64,000 nucleotides of DNA from Gordonia rubripertincta (GCF_038024875.1 NZ_CP136136.1:5084001-5148000); one strand, 5' to 3'; numbered from the stretch's first letter, positions 1-8,842 are shown. Notes: generated from the letters alone by a model not told the origin. Program-made: numbers and translations.

Positions 1-2
1 TC

Positions 3-125
3 CCGCGGTTCATCCTCGTGCACGGCTTCGCCCGCGGTTACCGGCGTCGGGCCGAACTCATGTGGGGACACGGTCCGGCGTCGAAGATCGGTCCGGTCGC
101 CGTCGGCGCGAGGAACGCGTCATGA
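3..125 (+). CDS. C-terminal end of an unidentified protein (partial)
   Basis: An open frame enters from the left edge and ends at TGA 123-125. The visible 40 residues start PRFILVHGFARGYRR and end GPVAVGARNAS. The stop overlaps the ATG of the next gene as ATGA (122-125), the usual sign of translational coupling, so this is probably the end of a real gene in the same operon as the SRPBCC protein. I do not recognise the family from this tail. Confidence 0.5.
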   Translation, partial: PRFILVHGFARGYRRRAELMWGHGPASKIGPVAVGARNAS

Positions 126-625
126 CTCGGCGTCTCGCCCACCACGGTCGCAACGAAGCATTCGCCCACGCCCCGCCCGAGGCCGTTTTCGCGATCATCT
201 GCGACGTGACGCGGGTCGGCGAGTGGAGCCATGAGTGCCGAGGTGCGCGCTGGGTCGGCCCCGAGAACGCGGCGGCACCCGGCGTTCGTTTCCGCGGTAC
301 CAACAGGTCCGGCATCTACCTGTGGAACCGGTCATGCGTGTTCACCGTGGTCGAACCGCCACGTGTACTGGCCTGGAAGACCATCGGACTGATGGGCAAG
401 ATCGACAGCACCGAATGGCGGATCACGCTCGAGCCGGAGGCGAACGGCACGCGGATCGTGCAGACGTACGATTTGCTCCACGTCGCGCGGGGTTTCGACC
501 GCTTCTACTGGTGGCTCATCAAGGGGCACCGGGATCGGCGTGCCGCGCTCGCCGAGGATCTCGAACGGCTGGCCGGACTCGCCGCAGCCCGGCCGCGCAC
601 GCGACTCCCGACCCACAACGCATGA
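122..625 (+). CDS. SRPBCC (polyketide cyclase/START-like) family protein
   Basis: 167 aa. The N-terminal pattern (HHGRNEAFAHAPPEAVFAII followed by DVTRVGEWSHE) is the first strand and helix of the SRPBCC lipid/ligand-binding fold, and the middle has the usual strand pattern with WKTIGLMGKIDSTEWRI. Members bind hydrophobic ligands or act as cyclases; the sequence does not show which. The frame is open further upstream to 62, but ATG 122 is preferred: it begins just before the conserved strand, is preceded by GAGGAA, and overlaps the upstream stop as ATGA. No signal peptide or membrane segment is seen. The ligand is unknown. Confidence 0.75.
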   Translation: MTRRLAHHGRNEAFAHAPPEAVFAIICDVTRVGEWSHECRGARWVGPENAAAPGVRFRGTNRSGIYLWNRSCVFTVVEPPRVLAWKTIGLMGKIDSTEWRITLEPEANGTRIVQTYDLLHVARGFDRFYWWLIKGHRDRRAALAEDLERLAGLAAARPRTRLPTHNA

Positions 626-725
626 CAGCAAAGCCGAGAAACAGCTGAAACCCGACGGCCGGGTTGCCAGGAAGTTCGCAGGTAACCACCGGCTTACTCT
701 CAACAATGCCCGGCATCGTGGTCCC

Positions 726-2033
726 GTGAACGCACCTCAGTCCCCCGACCACACGCCCACCGAACCGCTGGGGCAGCCCGGCCATCCCCTACCCCCGTAT
801 GGCGGGTGGGACGGTCCGCCCTTCGTTTCACCATCTGCGGCCGCTACGCCGTCCCCGCCTCCGCGGCCCCGTACCGTCACGAAGCCGATCATCGTCACTG
901 CCCTGCTCGCCGGGCTGTTCGGCGGCGCCATCGGCGTCGGCGGCAGCGCGCTGCTCGACCACCAGGCCGCATCAACGCCACCGGTACTCAGTTCCCAGCC
1001 CGCGAACGCGGTGACGGCCGCCGACGCCAAACCGGGGTCGATCACCTACGCGGCGAAGGTGGCGTCGGCGTCAACCGCCGACATCAAGGTGCAGATGGCC
1101 CAGGGCAGCGCAGTCGGCAGCGGCATCGTCCTGTCGTCGGACGGCTATGTACTCACCAACAACCACGTCGTCGCCGGTGCCGGATCGGGCAGCAAGATCG
1201 TCGTGACGACCAGCGACGGCAAGCAGTTCCCGGCCTCGGTCACCGGGACCTCGCCGTCGTACGACCTCGCGGTGATCAAGCTCGACGGCGCGTCGGGTCT
1301 CACCCCTGCGACGCTCGGTGACTCGGACGCGCTGCAGGTCGGCGAACAGGTGGTGGCCGTCGGCAGCCCCGACAGTCTCTCGAACACGGTGACGTCCGGC
1401 ATCGTCAGCGCGCTCTCGCGAACCGTGACCGCCGGCGACGACACGGGTTCAGGGGTCACCGTCTACAACGGCCTGCAGACCGACACCCCCATCAACCCCG
1501 GCAATTCCGGTGGGCCGCTGGTGAATCTGCAAGGTCAGGTCGTCGCGGTGAACTCCGCCGTCGACACCGGGCAGGCCTCGACGGGCGGGCCGCAGTCCTT
1601 CGGCCTCGGCTTCGCCATCCCGATCAACACCGCCGAACGTATCGCGAACCAGTTGCTGAAAAGTGGCGAGGCCTCGAAACCTGTTCTGGGCGTATCGGGT
1701 TCGTTGTCATCATCGAGCCGGGGGGACGGCGCGAAGGTCACGGTGCAACAGGGCGGACCAGCCGCATCGGCGGGTATCTCGAGCGGCGACGTGATCACGA
1801 AGATCGGTGACACCCCCGTCGCCGACTACGCCGATCTGATGGCACAGGTCCTGACGCACGCCCCGGGCGCGACGGTACCCGTGACCATCGGCTCGGGATC
1901 GGATGCCCGGACCGTCCAGGTGAAGCTGGGCAGCACCGTCGACAAGCAGCAGACGACGGTGCCCGAATCCGACGGGCAGTCCGGAGGTCCACGACTCCCC
2001 TTCGGCGGCAACCCGTTCGGCGCGATCCCGTGA
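726..2033 (+). CDS. HtrA/DegP-type membrane-anchored serine protease
   Basis: 435 aa. A proline-rich cytoplasmic head (about residues 1-52) leads into one membrane span (about 54-76), then a trypsin-like S1C protease domain and a C-terminal PDZ domain (about 325-410). The catalytic triad is visible: His in NNHVVAG (about 146), Asp in YDLAVIKL (about 180) and Ser in NPGNSGGPL (about 261). By family it degrades or refolds damaged extracytoplasmic proteins, like mycobacterial HtrA/PepD. No two-component genes sit beside it here, unlike the pepD-mprAB arrangement. GTG 726 is chosen because the frame upstream lacks protease-like sequence; no strong ribosome site precedes it. Confidence 0.9.
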   Translation: MNAPQSPDHTPTEPLGQPGHPLPPYGGWDGPPFVSPSAAATPSPPPRPRTVTKPIIVTALLAGLFGGAIGVGGSALLDHQAASTPPVLSSQPANAVTAADAKPGSITYAAKVASASTADIKVQMAQGSAVGSGIVLSSDGYVLTNNHVVAGAGSGSKIVVTTSDGKQFPASVTGTSPSYDLAVIKLDGASGLTPATLGDSDALQVGEQVVAVGSPDSLSNTVTSGIVSALSRTVTAGDDTGSGVTVYNGLQTDTPINPGNSGGPLVNLQGQVVAVNSAVDTGQASTGGPQSFGLGFAIPINTAERIANQLLKSGEASKPVLGVSGSLSSSSRGDGAKVTVQQGGPAASAGISSGDVITKIGDTPVADYADLMAQVLTHAPGATVPVTIGSGSDARTVQVKLGSTVDKQQTTVPESDGQSGGPRLPFGGNPFGAIP

Positions 2034-2045
2034 CCGGACCCGCGT

Positions 2046-3017
2046 TCAGCCGACGGTGATCGCCTCGAGACGCTCCCGGATGAACTCCCCGGACACCACG
2101 GGTTCGAGGCCTGCTCGCCGTCCGAGTGGTTTCCCGATCGGGGTAACCACCGCGTCATGGTCGAGCTCGTAGAAGAAGATCAGCGACATCAGGTCTTCTT
2201 CGGGAGCGTCGGGCTGTGGCGGCAGCACGCGATGGCGTCCCGCCGGCCACCGTCCACCGGACCAGTACTCGAGCAGGTCCCCGATGTTCACCGTCAGTGC
2301 GGCCGGGTCGTACGGAGCGTCCGCCCAGCCGCCGTCCTCGCTGTAGACCTGCAACCCGCCGGAGCCGGGTTCCCGGTCGAGCACGGTCACGGTCCCGAAG
2401 TCGGTGTGCGGCCCGATGCGGTACTGCCCCGGTTCGGGTTCACCCACCACCGCCATCGCCGGGTAGTGATTGATGTTCGACGTCCAGGTGGCGTTCCCGG
2501 CGAGGTCGCGGAACGGATTGTCGGCGGCGGCGAACCCGAGTGACGCGGCCATCAGGGCGAGCAGGTCGTCGGAGAGCGTCTTGCACTGCGCGGTCCACGC
2601 GGTGAACAGTTCCTTCAACCGGGGCGCCTCGATCGGCCAGACGTCTGGCGCGAACCAGTAGTCGTCGACCTCCGGGACACCCACCGGCGTCTGCGCACCG
2701 GAGTTGTAGGTCTCCTTCAGATCCGGCGGGGTCTCGGTACCTTCGGCATATCCGTTGGCCTCCATCCCCGGCCCGATCCAGCCGCGCCCGCCGACGCCGA
2801 CCGCGTACTTCTGCTTCACCTCGGCCGGCAACGCGAAGAACGCCCGCGCCGCCGCACGCAGCTCGGCAGGTAACACCGGGTCGATACCGTGTCCGGTGAC
2901 CAGCAGAAACCCCGCCTTTTGCAAGGATTCGTCCACCGCGGCGCACACCGCCGCGGCATCGGCTCCGCCCGCGCGCCAGCGGGACAGGTCGACGGTGAGG
3001 ATCGGACTGTCGGTCAT
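2046..3017 (-). CDS. Isopenicillin-N-synthase-like Fe(II)/2-oxoglutarate-type oxygenase
   Basis: 323 aa double-stranded beta-helix oxygenase with an N-terminal DIOX_N-like region. The iron triad is visible: H204-T-D206 in IGPHTDFG and distal H262 in GRHRVL. The position that normally carries the RxS motif (Arg anchors the 2-oxoglutarate carboxylate) reads L276-M-S278 in DLMSLIFFYELD, so the Arg is absent. The start overlaps the stop of the cytosine deaminase gene as ATGA (3014-3017), so the two are probably co-translated. Context suggests a role in pyrimidine or modified-base metabolism; the substrate is unknown. Confidence 0.85.
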   Translation of the reverse strand: MTDSPILTVDLSRWRAGGADAAAVCAAVDESLQKAGFLLVTGHGIDPVLPAELRAAARAFFALPAEVKQKYAVGVGGRGWIGPGMEANGYAEGTETPPDLKETYNSGAQTPVGVPEVDDYWFAPDVWPIEAPRLKELFTAWTAQCKTLSDDLLALMAASLGFAAADNPFRDLAGNATWTSNINHYPAMAVVGEPEPGQYRIGPHTDFGTVTVLDREPGSGGLQVYSEDGGWADAPYDPAALTVNIGDLLEYWSGGRWPAGRHRVLPPQPDAPEEDLMSLIFFYELDHDAVVTPIGKPLGRRAGLEPVVSGEFIRERLEAITVG

Positions 3018-3508
3018 GCCTCGTCGCCATCCTCATCGGCGACGCCGATGTCCTCGTGCCACAGAGCGGGTTCGGCCTCGATGAACTCCGTCATCATCGT
3101 CACGCAGCGCTGGTCGTCGAGGATCGTGACCGGGATTCCGAGTTCGGCGAGCCAGTCCTCGCCGCCCTGGAACGTACGGTTCTCCCCGATGACCACCGCG
3201 CCGATGCCGAACTGCCGGATCAGGCCGCTGCAGTACCAGCATGGTGCGAGAGTCGTGACCATGATCGTCGACGAATAGTCCCGCTGCCGGCCGGCGGCGC
3301 GGAACGCGTCGGTCTCACCGTGCACCGACGGATCGTCGTGTTGGACACGACGATTACGCCCCTCGCCGAGGAGCTCTCCGCCGGCGGAGAACAAGGCGGC
3401 ACCGATCGGGATGCCGCCCTCGTCGAGACCCAGGCGGGCCTGTCGGTAGGCCGTGTCGAGCAGGTGCGAGAGGTCGATACCCGAGACGGCGTCGGTGCGG
3501 GAACTCAT
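3014..3508 (-). CDS. Cytosine deaminase, fungal FCY1 type (cytidine-deaminase fold)
   Basis: 164 aa zinc deaminase. The zinc/proton-shuttle motif is H63-G-E65 and the two zinc cysteines are C90 and C93 in PCWYC. It resembles yeast cytosine deaminase rather than TadA or guanine deaminase: N52 in GRNRRVQ, the IGENRTF strand, LDDQRC, and the C-terminal WHEDIG, whose D153 corresponds to the substrate-contacting Asp of FCY1. It would convert cytosine to uracil in the cytoplasm. The bacterial CodA fold is unrelated. The frame is open to 3583, but ATG 3508 gives the family length. Divergent from pucR; the NCS1 permease nearby probably supplies the substrate. Confidence 0.85.
   Translation of the reverse strand: MSSRTDAVSGIDLSHLLDTAYRQARLGLDEGGIPIGAALFSAGGELLGEGRNRRVQHDDPSVHGETDAFRAAGRQRDYSSTIMVTTLAPCWYCSGLIRQFGIGAVVIGENRTFQGGEDWLAELGIPVTILDDQRCVTMMTEFIEAEPALWHEDIGVADEDGDEA
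3332..3354. promoter_or_regulatory. Perfect 10-3-10 palindrome inside the deaminase gene (possible second operator)
   Basis: Arms ATCGTCGTGT (3332-3341) and ACACGACGAT (3345-3354) flank TGG. The core TCGTCGTGTTGGACACGACG (3333-3352) matches the intergenic palindrome at 3552-3571 in 17 of 20 positions. It lies in codons for NRRVQHDDPS, so protein constraint is an alternative explanation. Confidence 0.45.
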
Positions 3509-3551
3509 ACCGACAGGGTGCCCACCCGGCCGGCGAGCGGCAACTGACACT

Positions 3552-3571
3552 TCGTCGTACTGCACACGACG
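3552..3571. promoter_or_regulatory. Inverted repeat between cytosine deaminase and pucR (candidate PucR operator)
   Basis: Half-sites CGTCGT (3553-3558) and ACGACG (3566-3571) are separated by 7 nt in the 86-nt gap between the divergent deaminase (start 3508) and pucR (start 3595). Position and symmetry fit an operator controlling both directions. The nearly identical site at 3333-3352 supports a specific protein binding both. Confidence 0.5.
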
Positions 3572-3594
3572 CCGAACGTGCATATCGTCCTTTC

Positions 3595-5151
3595 ATGTCC
3601 GGCTCTTCGGTCACGTCGTTGCGTGACGTCATCCATCGGCATCTCATTCCCGCCGGCCCTCGGGTACTCACCGCCCACGACCGGCTCGACGTCCCGGTCC
3701 GATGGGTCCACTCCAGCGAGATCTTCGAGATCGGTCCGCTGCTCTCGGGCGGGGAGCTCCTGCTCACCACGGGGCTGGGACTCGGCGGCCTCGACGCCGG
3801 CACGAGGCGTCACTACGTGCGTGATCTCGCCGAACGCGGGGTCGCCGGAATCGCTTTCGAGATCGGCCGGACCTTCGACGCCGTCCCCGAGGAGATGGTC
3901 CGCGAAGGGTCATCGGTTGGCCTGCCGATCATCGAATTGAACCGTGTCCTGCCGTTCATCGACATCTGTCGCGACGCGAACACCGCGATCGTCTCCGACG
4001 AGATCGACGAACTACGACTCCGCACAGCACTCGACGACGCCCTGCACGACGACCTCGTGGCACCGGGCGGGGTCGCGCGGATGCTGGCGCACGTGGCCGA
4101 GACAACCGGGCGGGCACTGGTTCTGGTCGGGGCCGGAGGTGCACTCCTCGCCGTGCACGGCGTCGACGACGACCGATCGGCATGGCGTCTCGTCGATGCG
4201 TCCCCGGTCTCGGTTCCGGTGATCGTCCGCGACCGTGAGATCGCACGACTCGTGGCCTCCGGCGACGGACCCGAGATGCCCCTTTCCCAGCTCACCGCCC
4301 TGCTGAGGGTGGCCACCGGACCGATCGCCTCGACGCTGACCCGCTCGGGCGCACGGCATTCGGCCGTCGGCGCGCGCCTCGTCGAGGAGATGGTCGGTGG
4401 GCGCGCGCTGCGACGCGCGGACCTGATCGCGCGGCTCGCGAGCGCCGGCGTGCCCGCTGTCAACAGCACACGTCTCGTGACCGTGGCGGCCGATGCGCTC
4501 GATCCGAGGATGGCCGAATCGGTTCTGACGCGCGCTGCGGCGGCGACCTCGGGGCTGGTCCAGGCGACGATCGACGCGACGGTCTTCGGGCTGGTCGCGG
4601 CGCCCCCTGACGCCGAGGACCCCGTCGACCACGTCGCAGACGCGGTCGACAAGGCGGCCGGAGGCCCGGGCCGGATCACCGTGGTCGTCGGCGAGACGTT
4701 CCGACTGGGCGACTCCTCACCTGGAATCGAGATCGTCGCGGCGATCGCGGATTCGTTGCGGAACAACGCCCGCCGTCTCGATCGTGCCGCTCTGCACGTC
4801 CGCGAAGACCGGACCCGCCGCGTCTTCACCGGTCGCGAACTGGTTGCCGACGACGTCGTGCACGCACTTGATGCGCAGACGCGGTCGGATCTGCAGTCCC
4901 TGGTGGCCCCGCTGGTGGAACATGACGCGAGACAGTCCACCCAGTTGGTCGCGACGCTCGATGTCCATCTGCGCCACGGGTGTAGCGCGACGCGCTCGGC
5001 GGCGGCGCTGCACATCGGGCGGCAGAGTCTCTATCAGCGCCTCGACCGAATCCGGAGCCTGCTGGGGTTCGACCCCACCGCCGCGGCGGTCTACCCGTCG
5101 ATGTTGTTGGCGGTCAACGCCTCCCGGGCGTCGACCGGCCTCGACATCTGA
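3595..5151 (+). CDS. PucR-family transcriptional regulator
   Basis: 518 aa. The N-terminal half (about 8-125, with PVRWVHSSEIFEIGPLLSGGELLLTTG) is the PucR ligand-sensing domain. The C-terminal 60 residues (LDVHLRHGCSATRSAAALHIGRQSLYQRLDRI) form the PucR-type helix-turn-helix. Family members control purine or pyrimidine use. It is divergent from the cytosine deaminase/oxygenase pair and is followed, in opposite orientation, by an NCS1 nucleobase permease, so it most likely regulates cytosine uptake and deamination. ATG 3595 is the obvious start, close to a candidate operator. Confidence 0.9.
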   Translation: MSGSSVTSLRDVIHRHLIPAGPRVLTAHDRLDVPVRWVHSSEIFEIGPLLSGGELLLTTGLGLGGLDAGTRRHYVRDLAERGVAGIAFEIGRTFDAVPEEMVREGSSVGLPIIELNRVLPFIDICRDANTAIVSDEIDELRLRTALDDALHDDLVAPGGVARMLAHVAETTGRALVLVGAGGALLAVHGVDDDRSAWRLVDASPVSVPVIVRDREIARLVASGDGPEMPLSQLTALLRVATGPIASTLTRSGARHSAVGARLVEEMVGGRALRRADLIARLASAGVPAVNSTRLVTVAADALDPRMAESVLTRAAAATSGLVQATIDATVFGLVAAPPDAEDPVDHVADAVDKAAGGPGRITVVVGETFRLGDSSPGIEIVAAIADSLRNNARRLDRAALHVREDRTRRVFTGRELVADDVVHALDAQTRSDLQSLVAPLVEHDARQSTQLVATLDVHLRHGCSATRSAAALHIGRQSLYQRLDRIRSLLGFDPTAAAVYPSMLLAVNASRASTGLDI

Positions 5152-5165
5152 TCCGGGACTCCGGC

Positions 5166-6584
5166 TCAGGACCGGGGTTGCTGCGACTGCGCCACTCGTC
5201 CCCGGGCGAGGATCAGATAGAGTCCGAACGCGAGCGCGAAACCGACGAAAGCGCCGATGTCGCCCAGCTCCGGGATCGCCCTGACGACATACCCGACGAA
5301 CCGCTCCTGGTTGCAGAACAACAGGACCGAGGCAAGCAGGCCGAGCACGAACGCCGCGACCCCACCCCAGTTCGCGTAGCGGGTGTCGTACAGGAGCGTG
5401 AGGGTCGGCGGCTCCTTGCGCAACAGGCGATCTGCGAAGACCACACCGAGCCACGGCCCGATCCAGTACGCGACGAGGAGCAGGAACGCCTCATACGACG
5501 CCGCAGCATCGGCCAAGGCCCACCAGGCGACGAGGAAGCCGACGACGCCGAAGAACACCGTCACCAGCGCACGCTGCAGGCCCACGGGCAGCCGAAATCC
5601 CATGGCGAGGAACGCCATCGAACCGGAGTAGACGTTGATCGCGTTCGCGGCGACGGCGCCGACGGCGATCGCGAGGAGCGTGAGATCGGCGACGAGGCTC
5701 GGCAGGTTGGCGGTGAACGCCTCGGTCGGGTTGTCCGACACCGGGTCTCCGATGGTCACCGATGCCGCGCCCACCACCATGAGGAACGTGCACGAGAGGA
5801 ACAGACCGGAAGAGGCGAACAACCCCGTCTTGACCTTGGACACGGTCGGCGGCAGGTAGCGCGTGTAGTCGGCGGCATACGGGGTCCACCCGGCGGTGTA
5901 ACCGAACGCGGCACCCATGGTCAGCAGGAACCCCCCGATGGCGAAGCCACCGTCAGCGGACGGCGCGGACACATGGGACTTGCCGAAGATGATCACCGCG
6001 CCCACCACGAAGATGACGGCGAGTACGGGAGCGGCGATGCGTTCGAACCGCTGGACCAGGTTGTGCCCGAAGAACGCGAAGGCGGTCTGCGCGACGACGA
6101 TGATGACCAACCCGAGCAACGGCGTGATCCCGAACAGCGTCGACAACGCGAAGGCGCCGCTGACGCTGTTCGTCGCGAACCATCCGACGCCGCACATCAC
6201 CGCCATGAAGGTGGCCGGCAGGATGTTGCCGCGGTACCCGAACGCGAGGCGCCCGAGCACCATCTGCGGAACCCCGTGCAGCGGACCTTCTGCCGACAGC
6301 AGGAAGTGCGCCGCCGCCCCGAGCAGGTTGCCGATGGCCATCGCCGCGACGGCCTGCCAGAACGACAGTCCGAAGTACAGGATCGAGATGACACCGACGA
6401 AGATCGTCGCGAACTCGAGGTTGGGCGCGGTCCAGGTCCAGAACAGGCCTCGCGGTGCGCCGTGGCGAGCCTCGACCGGGATCGCCTCGTTGCCCCCGGG
6501 TTCGACGGCGAGCACCTTGTCGCCGTAACCGCCCTGCGGGGCATCCGTCGCGTCGGGACTGTTCAAGGGTGCGCCGATTGCCAT
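5166..6584 (-). CDS. NCS1-family nucleobase:cation symporter (cytosine/purine permease)
   Basis: 472 aa with about 12 hydrophobic segments. NCS1 features include the N-terminal HGAPRGLFWTWTAPNLEFA, the GPLHGVPQMVLGRLAFGYRG segment after the second helix and AAFGYTAGWTPYAADYTRYLP. NCS1 proteins import nucleobases, allantoin or hydantoins with Na+ or H+. Next to cytosine deaminase and a PucR regulator, cytosine is the likely substrate (inference). It converges on pucR with a 14-nt gap. The preceding APC permease gene is a separate unit whose stop lies about 100 nt away. Confidence 0.88.
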   Translation of the reverse strand: MAIGAPLNSPDATDAPQGGYGDKVLAVEPGGNEAIPVEARHGAPRGLFWTWTAPNLEFATIFVGVISILYFGLSFWQAVAAMAIGNLLGAAAHFLLSAEGPLHGVPQMVLGRLAFGYRGNILPATFMAVMCGVGWFATNSVSGAFALSTLFGITPLLGLVIIVVAQTAFAFFGHNLVQRFERIAAPVLAVIFVVGAVIIFGKSHVSAPSADGGFAIGGFLLTMGAAFGYTAGWTPYAADYTRYLPPTVSKVKTGLFASSGLFLSCTFLMVVGAASVTIGDPVSDNPTEAFTANLPSLVADLTLLAIAVGAVAANAINVYSGSMAFLAMGFRLPVGLQRALVTVFFGVVGFLVAWWALADAAASYEAFLLLVAYWIGPWLGVVFADRLLRKEPPTLTLLYDTRYANWGGVAAFVLGLLASVLLFCNQERFVGYVVRAIPELGDIGAFVGFALAFGLYLILARGRVAQSQQPRS

Positions 6585-6687
6585 GGCGCCACTCTGCTGG
6601 TCAGCGCATCGGTCGGCAACCGACAGTCTGTCCGGTGAGCGCCCGTTGCCGACGGACAGATCGACTTGCGGGCGACATCCACGCTGC

Positions 6688-8103
6688 TCACACGTGCCCG
6701 GCGGTGGACTCCCGTTCCTCCACCACGTCTCCGGAGCGTCGTCGATGCAGCACGACGCCGACCGTCACGATCACCACCGCCGACAACGCCGACAACCCGA
6801 TGGCCTCCCGCTGCTCGGCGTCGAAGGCCATCAGCACCAGCACGCCGACGATGAACACCATCACCACGATCGTCAGGTACGGGAACAGCCACATCTTGAC
6901 GGACGGCTGCTCTCCCCTGGCCCGCAGCGACCGACCGAGCACGAGCTGACTTGCCGAAACACTCAGATAGACGAACAGCGCGACCGCACCACTCGTCGCG
7001 AGTAGGTAGCCGAAGATCTTGTCGGGCAACACATAGTTGCCGATGACGGCGACGAAGCCGACGACCATCGACGCCAGCACCGCGACCCACGGCACTCCGT
7101 GGCCCGTCAGCGACCGGACCGCCTGCGGTGCATCGCGCCGACTCCCGAGCGAGTACAACATCCGCGAGGCCGTATACAGCGCGGAGTTCAGACAGGATGC
7201 CACGGCCGTGAGGATCACGAGGTCCATGATCAGCGCCGATCCGGGCAGACCGATCGCCTCGAGCACCGACTGGTATGAGCCGTCGGAGAGCTGGTCGTAC
7301 GGCATCAGGGCCACGACGACGAAGATCGAGCCGATGTAGAAGAGCGAGATCCGCCAGATCACCGAATTCACGGCCTTGGTGATGCCGCGCTCCGGATCGG
7401 GCGATTCTGCAGCCGCGATCGTGACGATCTCGGTGCCCATGAACGAGAACATCGTCACGAGCAACCCCGCGATGACCGCACCGAAACCGTTGGGCATGAA
7501 ACCATCCGGCTCCCACAGATGGTGGAGACCGCTCACCCCCGAGTGCGGGATGAGACCCAGGATCGCCAGGATGCCCACCACGATGAACGCGACGATGGCG
7601 ACGACCTTGATGAGCGCGAACCAGAACTCGAACTCGCCGTAGTTGCCGACGCTGATCAGGTTGGTGACGGTCAGCGCGATCGTCACCGCGAGCGCCCAAA
7701 TCCACTGGGCGCCACCGATCAGGTCGGTGAGGATCGCGGCGGCCGCGGTCGCCTCGACCGGGATCACCAGCACCCAGAACCACCAGTACAACCAGCCGAC
7801 GGAGAACCCCGCCCACCTGCCGAGGGCACGGTCGGCGTAGACGGAGAACGAACCGGTGTCGGGGTCGGCGGTCGCCATCTCGCCGAGCATCCGCATGACC
7901 AGCACGACGAGGGTGCCCGCGAGCGCATAGGAGATGAGAACAGCCGGGCCGGCCTTCTCGATCGCGTTCGCCGAGCCGACGAACAGACCGGCGCCGATGA
8001 CCCCGGCGATCGAGATCATCGTGATGTGGCGGGGTTTGAGACTCGATCCGAGCCGGTCGGCCGGCGGGTCGGAGGCGCTCACTCGCGCCGGGGTTTCGCT
8101 CAT
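6688..8103 (-). CDS. APC-family amino acid permease (GabP/AnsP-like)
   Basis: 471 aa with 12 predicted membrane segments. The first helix carries the APC motif ISIAGVIGAGLFVGSANAI after RHITM, followed by YALAGTLVVLVMRMLGEMA and the consensus MTEIVTIAAAE-type stretch (GTEIVTIAAAESPDPERGI). This places it with GABA, asparagine or D-serine/alanine permeases; specificity cannot be read. ATG 8103 is chosen over an in-frame GTG at 8139 because GGAAG lies 11 nt upstream. It is transcribed alone between the NCS1 permease and a VOC protein, with no metabolic partner beside it. Confidence 0.88.
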   Translation of the reverse strand: MSETPARVSASDPPADRLGSSLKPRHITMISIAGVIGAGLFVGSANAIEKAGPAVLISYALAGTLVVLVMRMLGEMATADPDTGSFSVYADRALGRWAGFSVGWLYWWFWVLVIPVEATAAAAILTDLIGGAQWIWALAVTIALTVTNLISVGNYGEFEFWFALIKVVAIVAFIVVGILAILGLIPHSGVSGLHHLWEPDGFMPNGFGAVIAGLLVTMFSFMGTEIVTIAAAESPDPERGITKAVNSVIWRISLFYIGSIFVVVALMPYDQLSDGSYQSVLEAIGLPGSALIMDLVILTAVASCLNSALYTASRMLYSLGSRRDAPQAVRSLTGHGVPWVAVLASMVVGFVAVIGNYVLPDKIFGYLLATSGAVALFVYLSVSASQLVLGRSLRARGEQPSVKMWLFPYLTIVVMVFIVGVLVLMAFDAEQREAIGLSALSAVVIVTVGVVLHRRRSGDVVEERESTAGHV

Positions 8104-8266
8104 CGCGGCATCGCTTCCATCCGGTGTGTTCCACGCCACGACTGGCGCCGTCCCCGGATTTTCCCAACCGGTGCGCCGCCGAAACCTGGCCCGACGTTTG
8201 ACAGCTCGAACCCGCGCTCAGCGCGAATCGGGGCTATGACTCGGGCAGAGGTCGGGCCGTGAGACG

Positions 8267-8704
8267 TCAGCTCTTCGTCAGATCCTGCGCGACCATCACG
8301 ATGATGTCGCTGGGGCCGCGGAGGTAGGTGAGCTTGTAGATGTTCTCGTAGTTCGCGACCCCGCGGAGCGGGTGGCACCCGTGTCTCGCGGCGGTCTCCA
8401 GAGCGGCGTCGATGTCGTCGACGGAGAAGGCCACGCGGTGCATGCCGATCTCGTTCGGCAGCGTCGGCGTCGTCTCGATGGCGTCGGGGTGGATGTACTC
8501 GAACAACTCGAGTCGCCCCTGTCCGTCGGGTGTTTGCAGCATCGCGATCTTGGCGTGGTTGCCGTCGAGACCGACTGCGGTGGAAGCCCATTCACCGCTG
8601 ATCTCGTCACGGCCGACGACCGTGAGACCCAGGTCGGTGAAGAAGGCGATCGCCGCCTCGATATCGCGGACGGCGATTCCGACGTTCTCGAGTTTGATGG
8701 GCAT
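8267..8704 (-). CDS. VOC/glyoxalase-fold protein, methylmalonyl-CoA-epimerase-like
   Basis: 145 aa with two beta-alpha-beta-beta-beta modules of the vicinal-oxygen-chelate fold. The N terminus IKLENVGIAVRDIEAAIAFF and HRVAFSVDDIDAALETAA are typical, with metal-ligand candidates in LELFEYIHP and in the IYKLTYLRGPSDIIVMV strand. It resembles methylmalonyl-CoA epimerases and glyoxalase/bleomycin-resistance proteins; the reaction is not determined. ATG 8704 (MPIKLENV) is favoured over an in-frame upstream start because a GGGGGT tract precedes it and the fold begins directly after. Confidence 0.75.
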   Translation of the reverse strand: MPIKLENVGIAVRDIEAAIAFFTDLGLTVVGRDEISGEWASTAVGLDGNHAKIAMLQTPDGQGRLELFEYIHPDAIETTPTLPNEIGMHRVAFSVDDIDAALETAARHGCHPLRGVANYENIYKLTYLRGPSDIIVMVAQDLTKS

Positions 8705-8842
8705 ATCGCACGGTAACCCCCGCACGCCGATTCATCGCTTCAAACCGCGCGCTCACAGGGCGATTTCAGGCCACCGACCAGGAGACGCCCAGAAGCCGTT
8801 GCGATTTGTCCCGCTCTGGCGAGACATAACGCAACGAGAACT

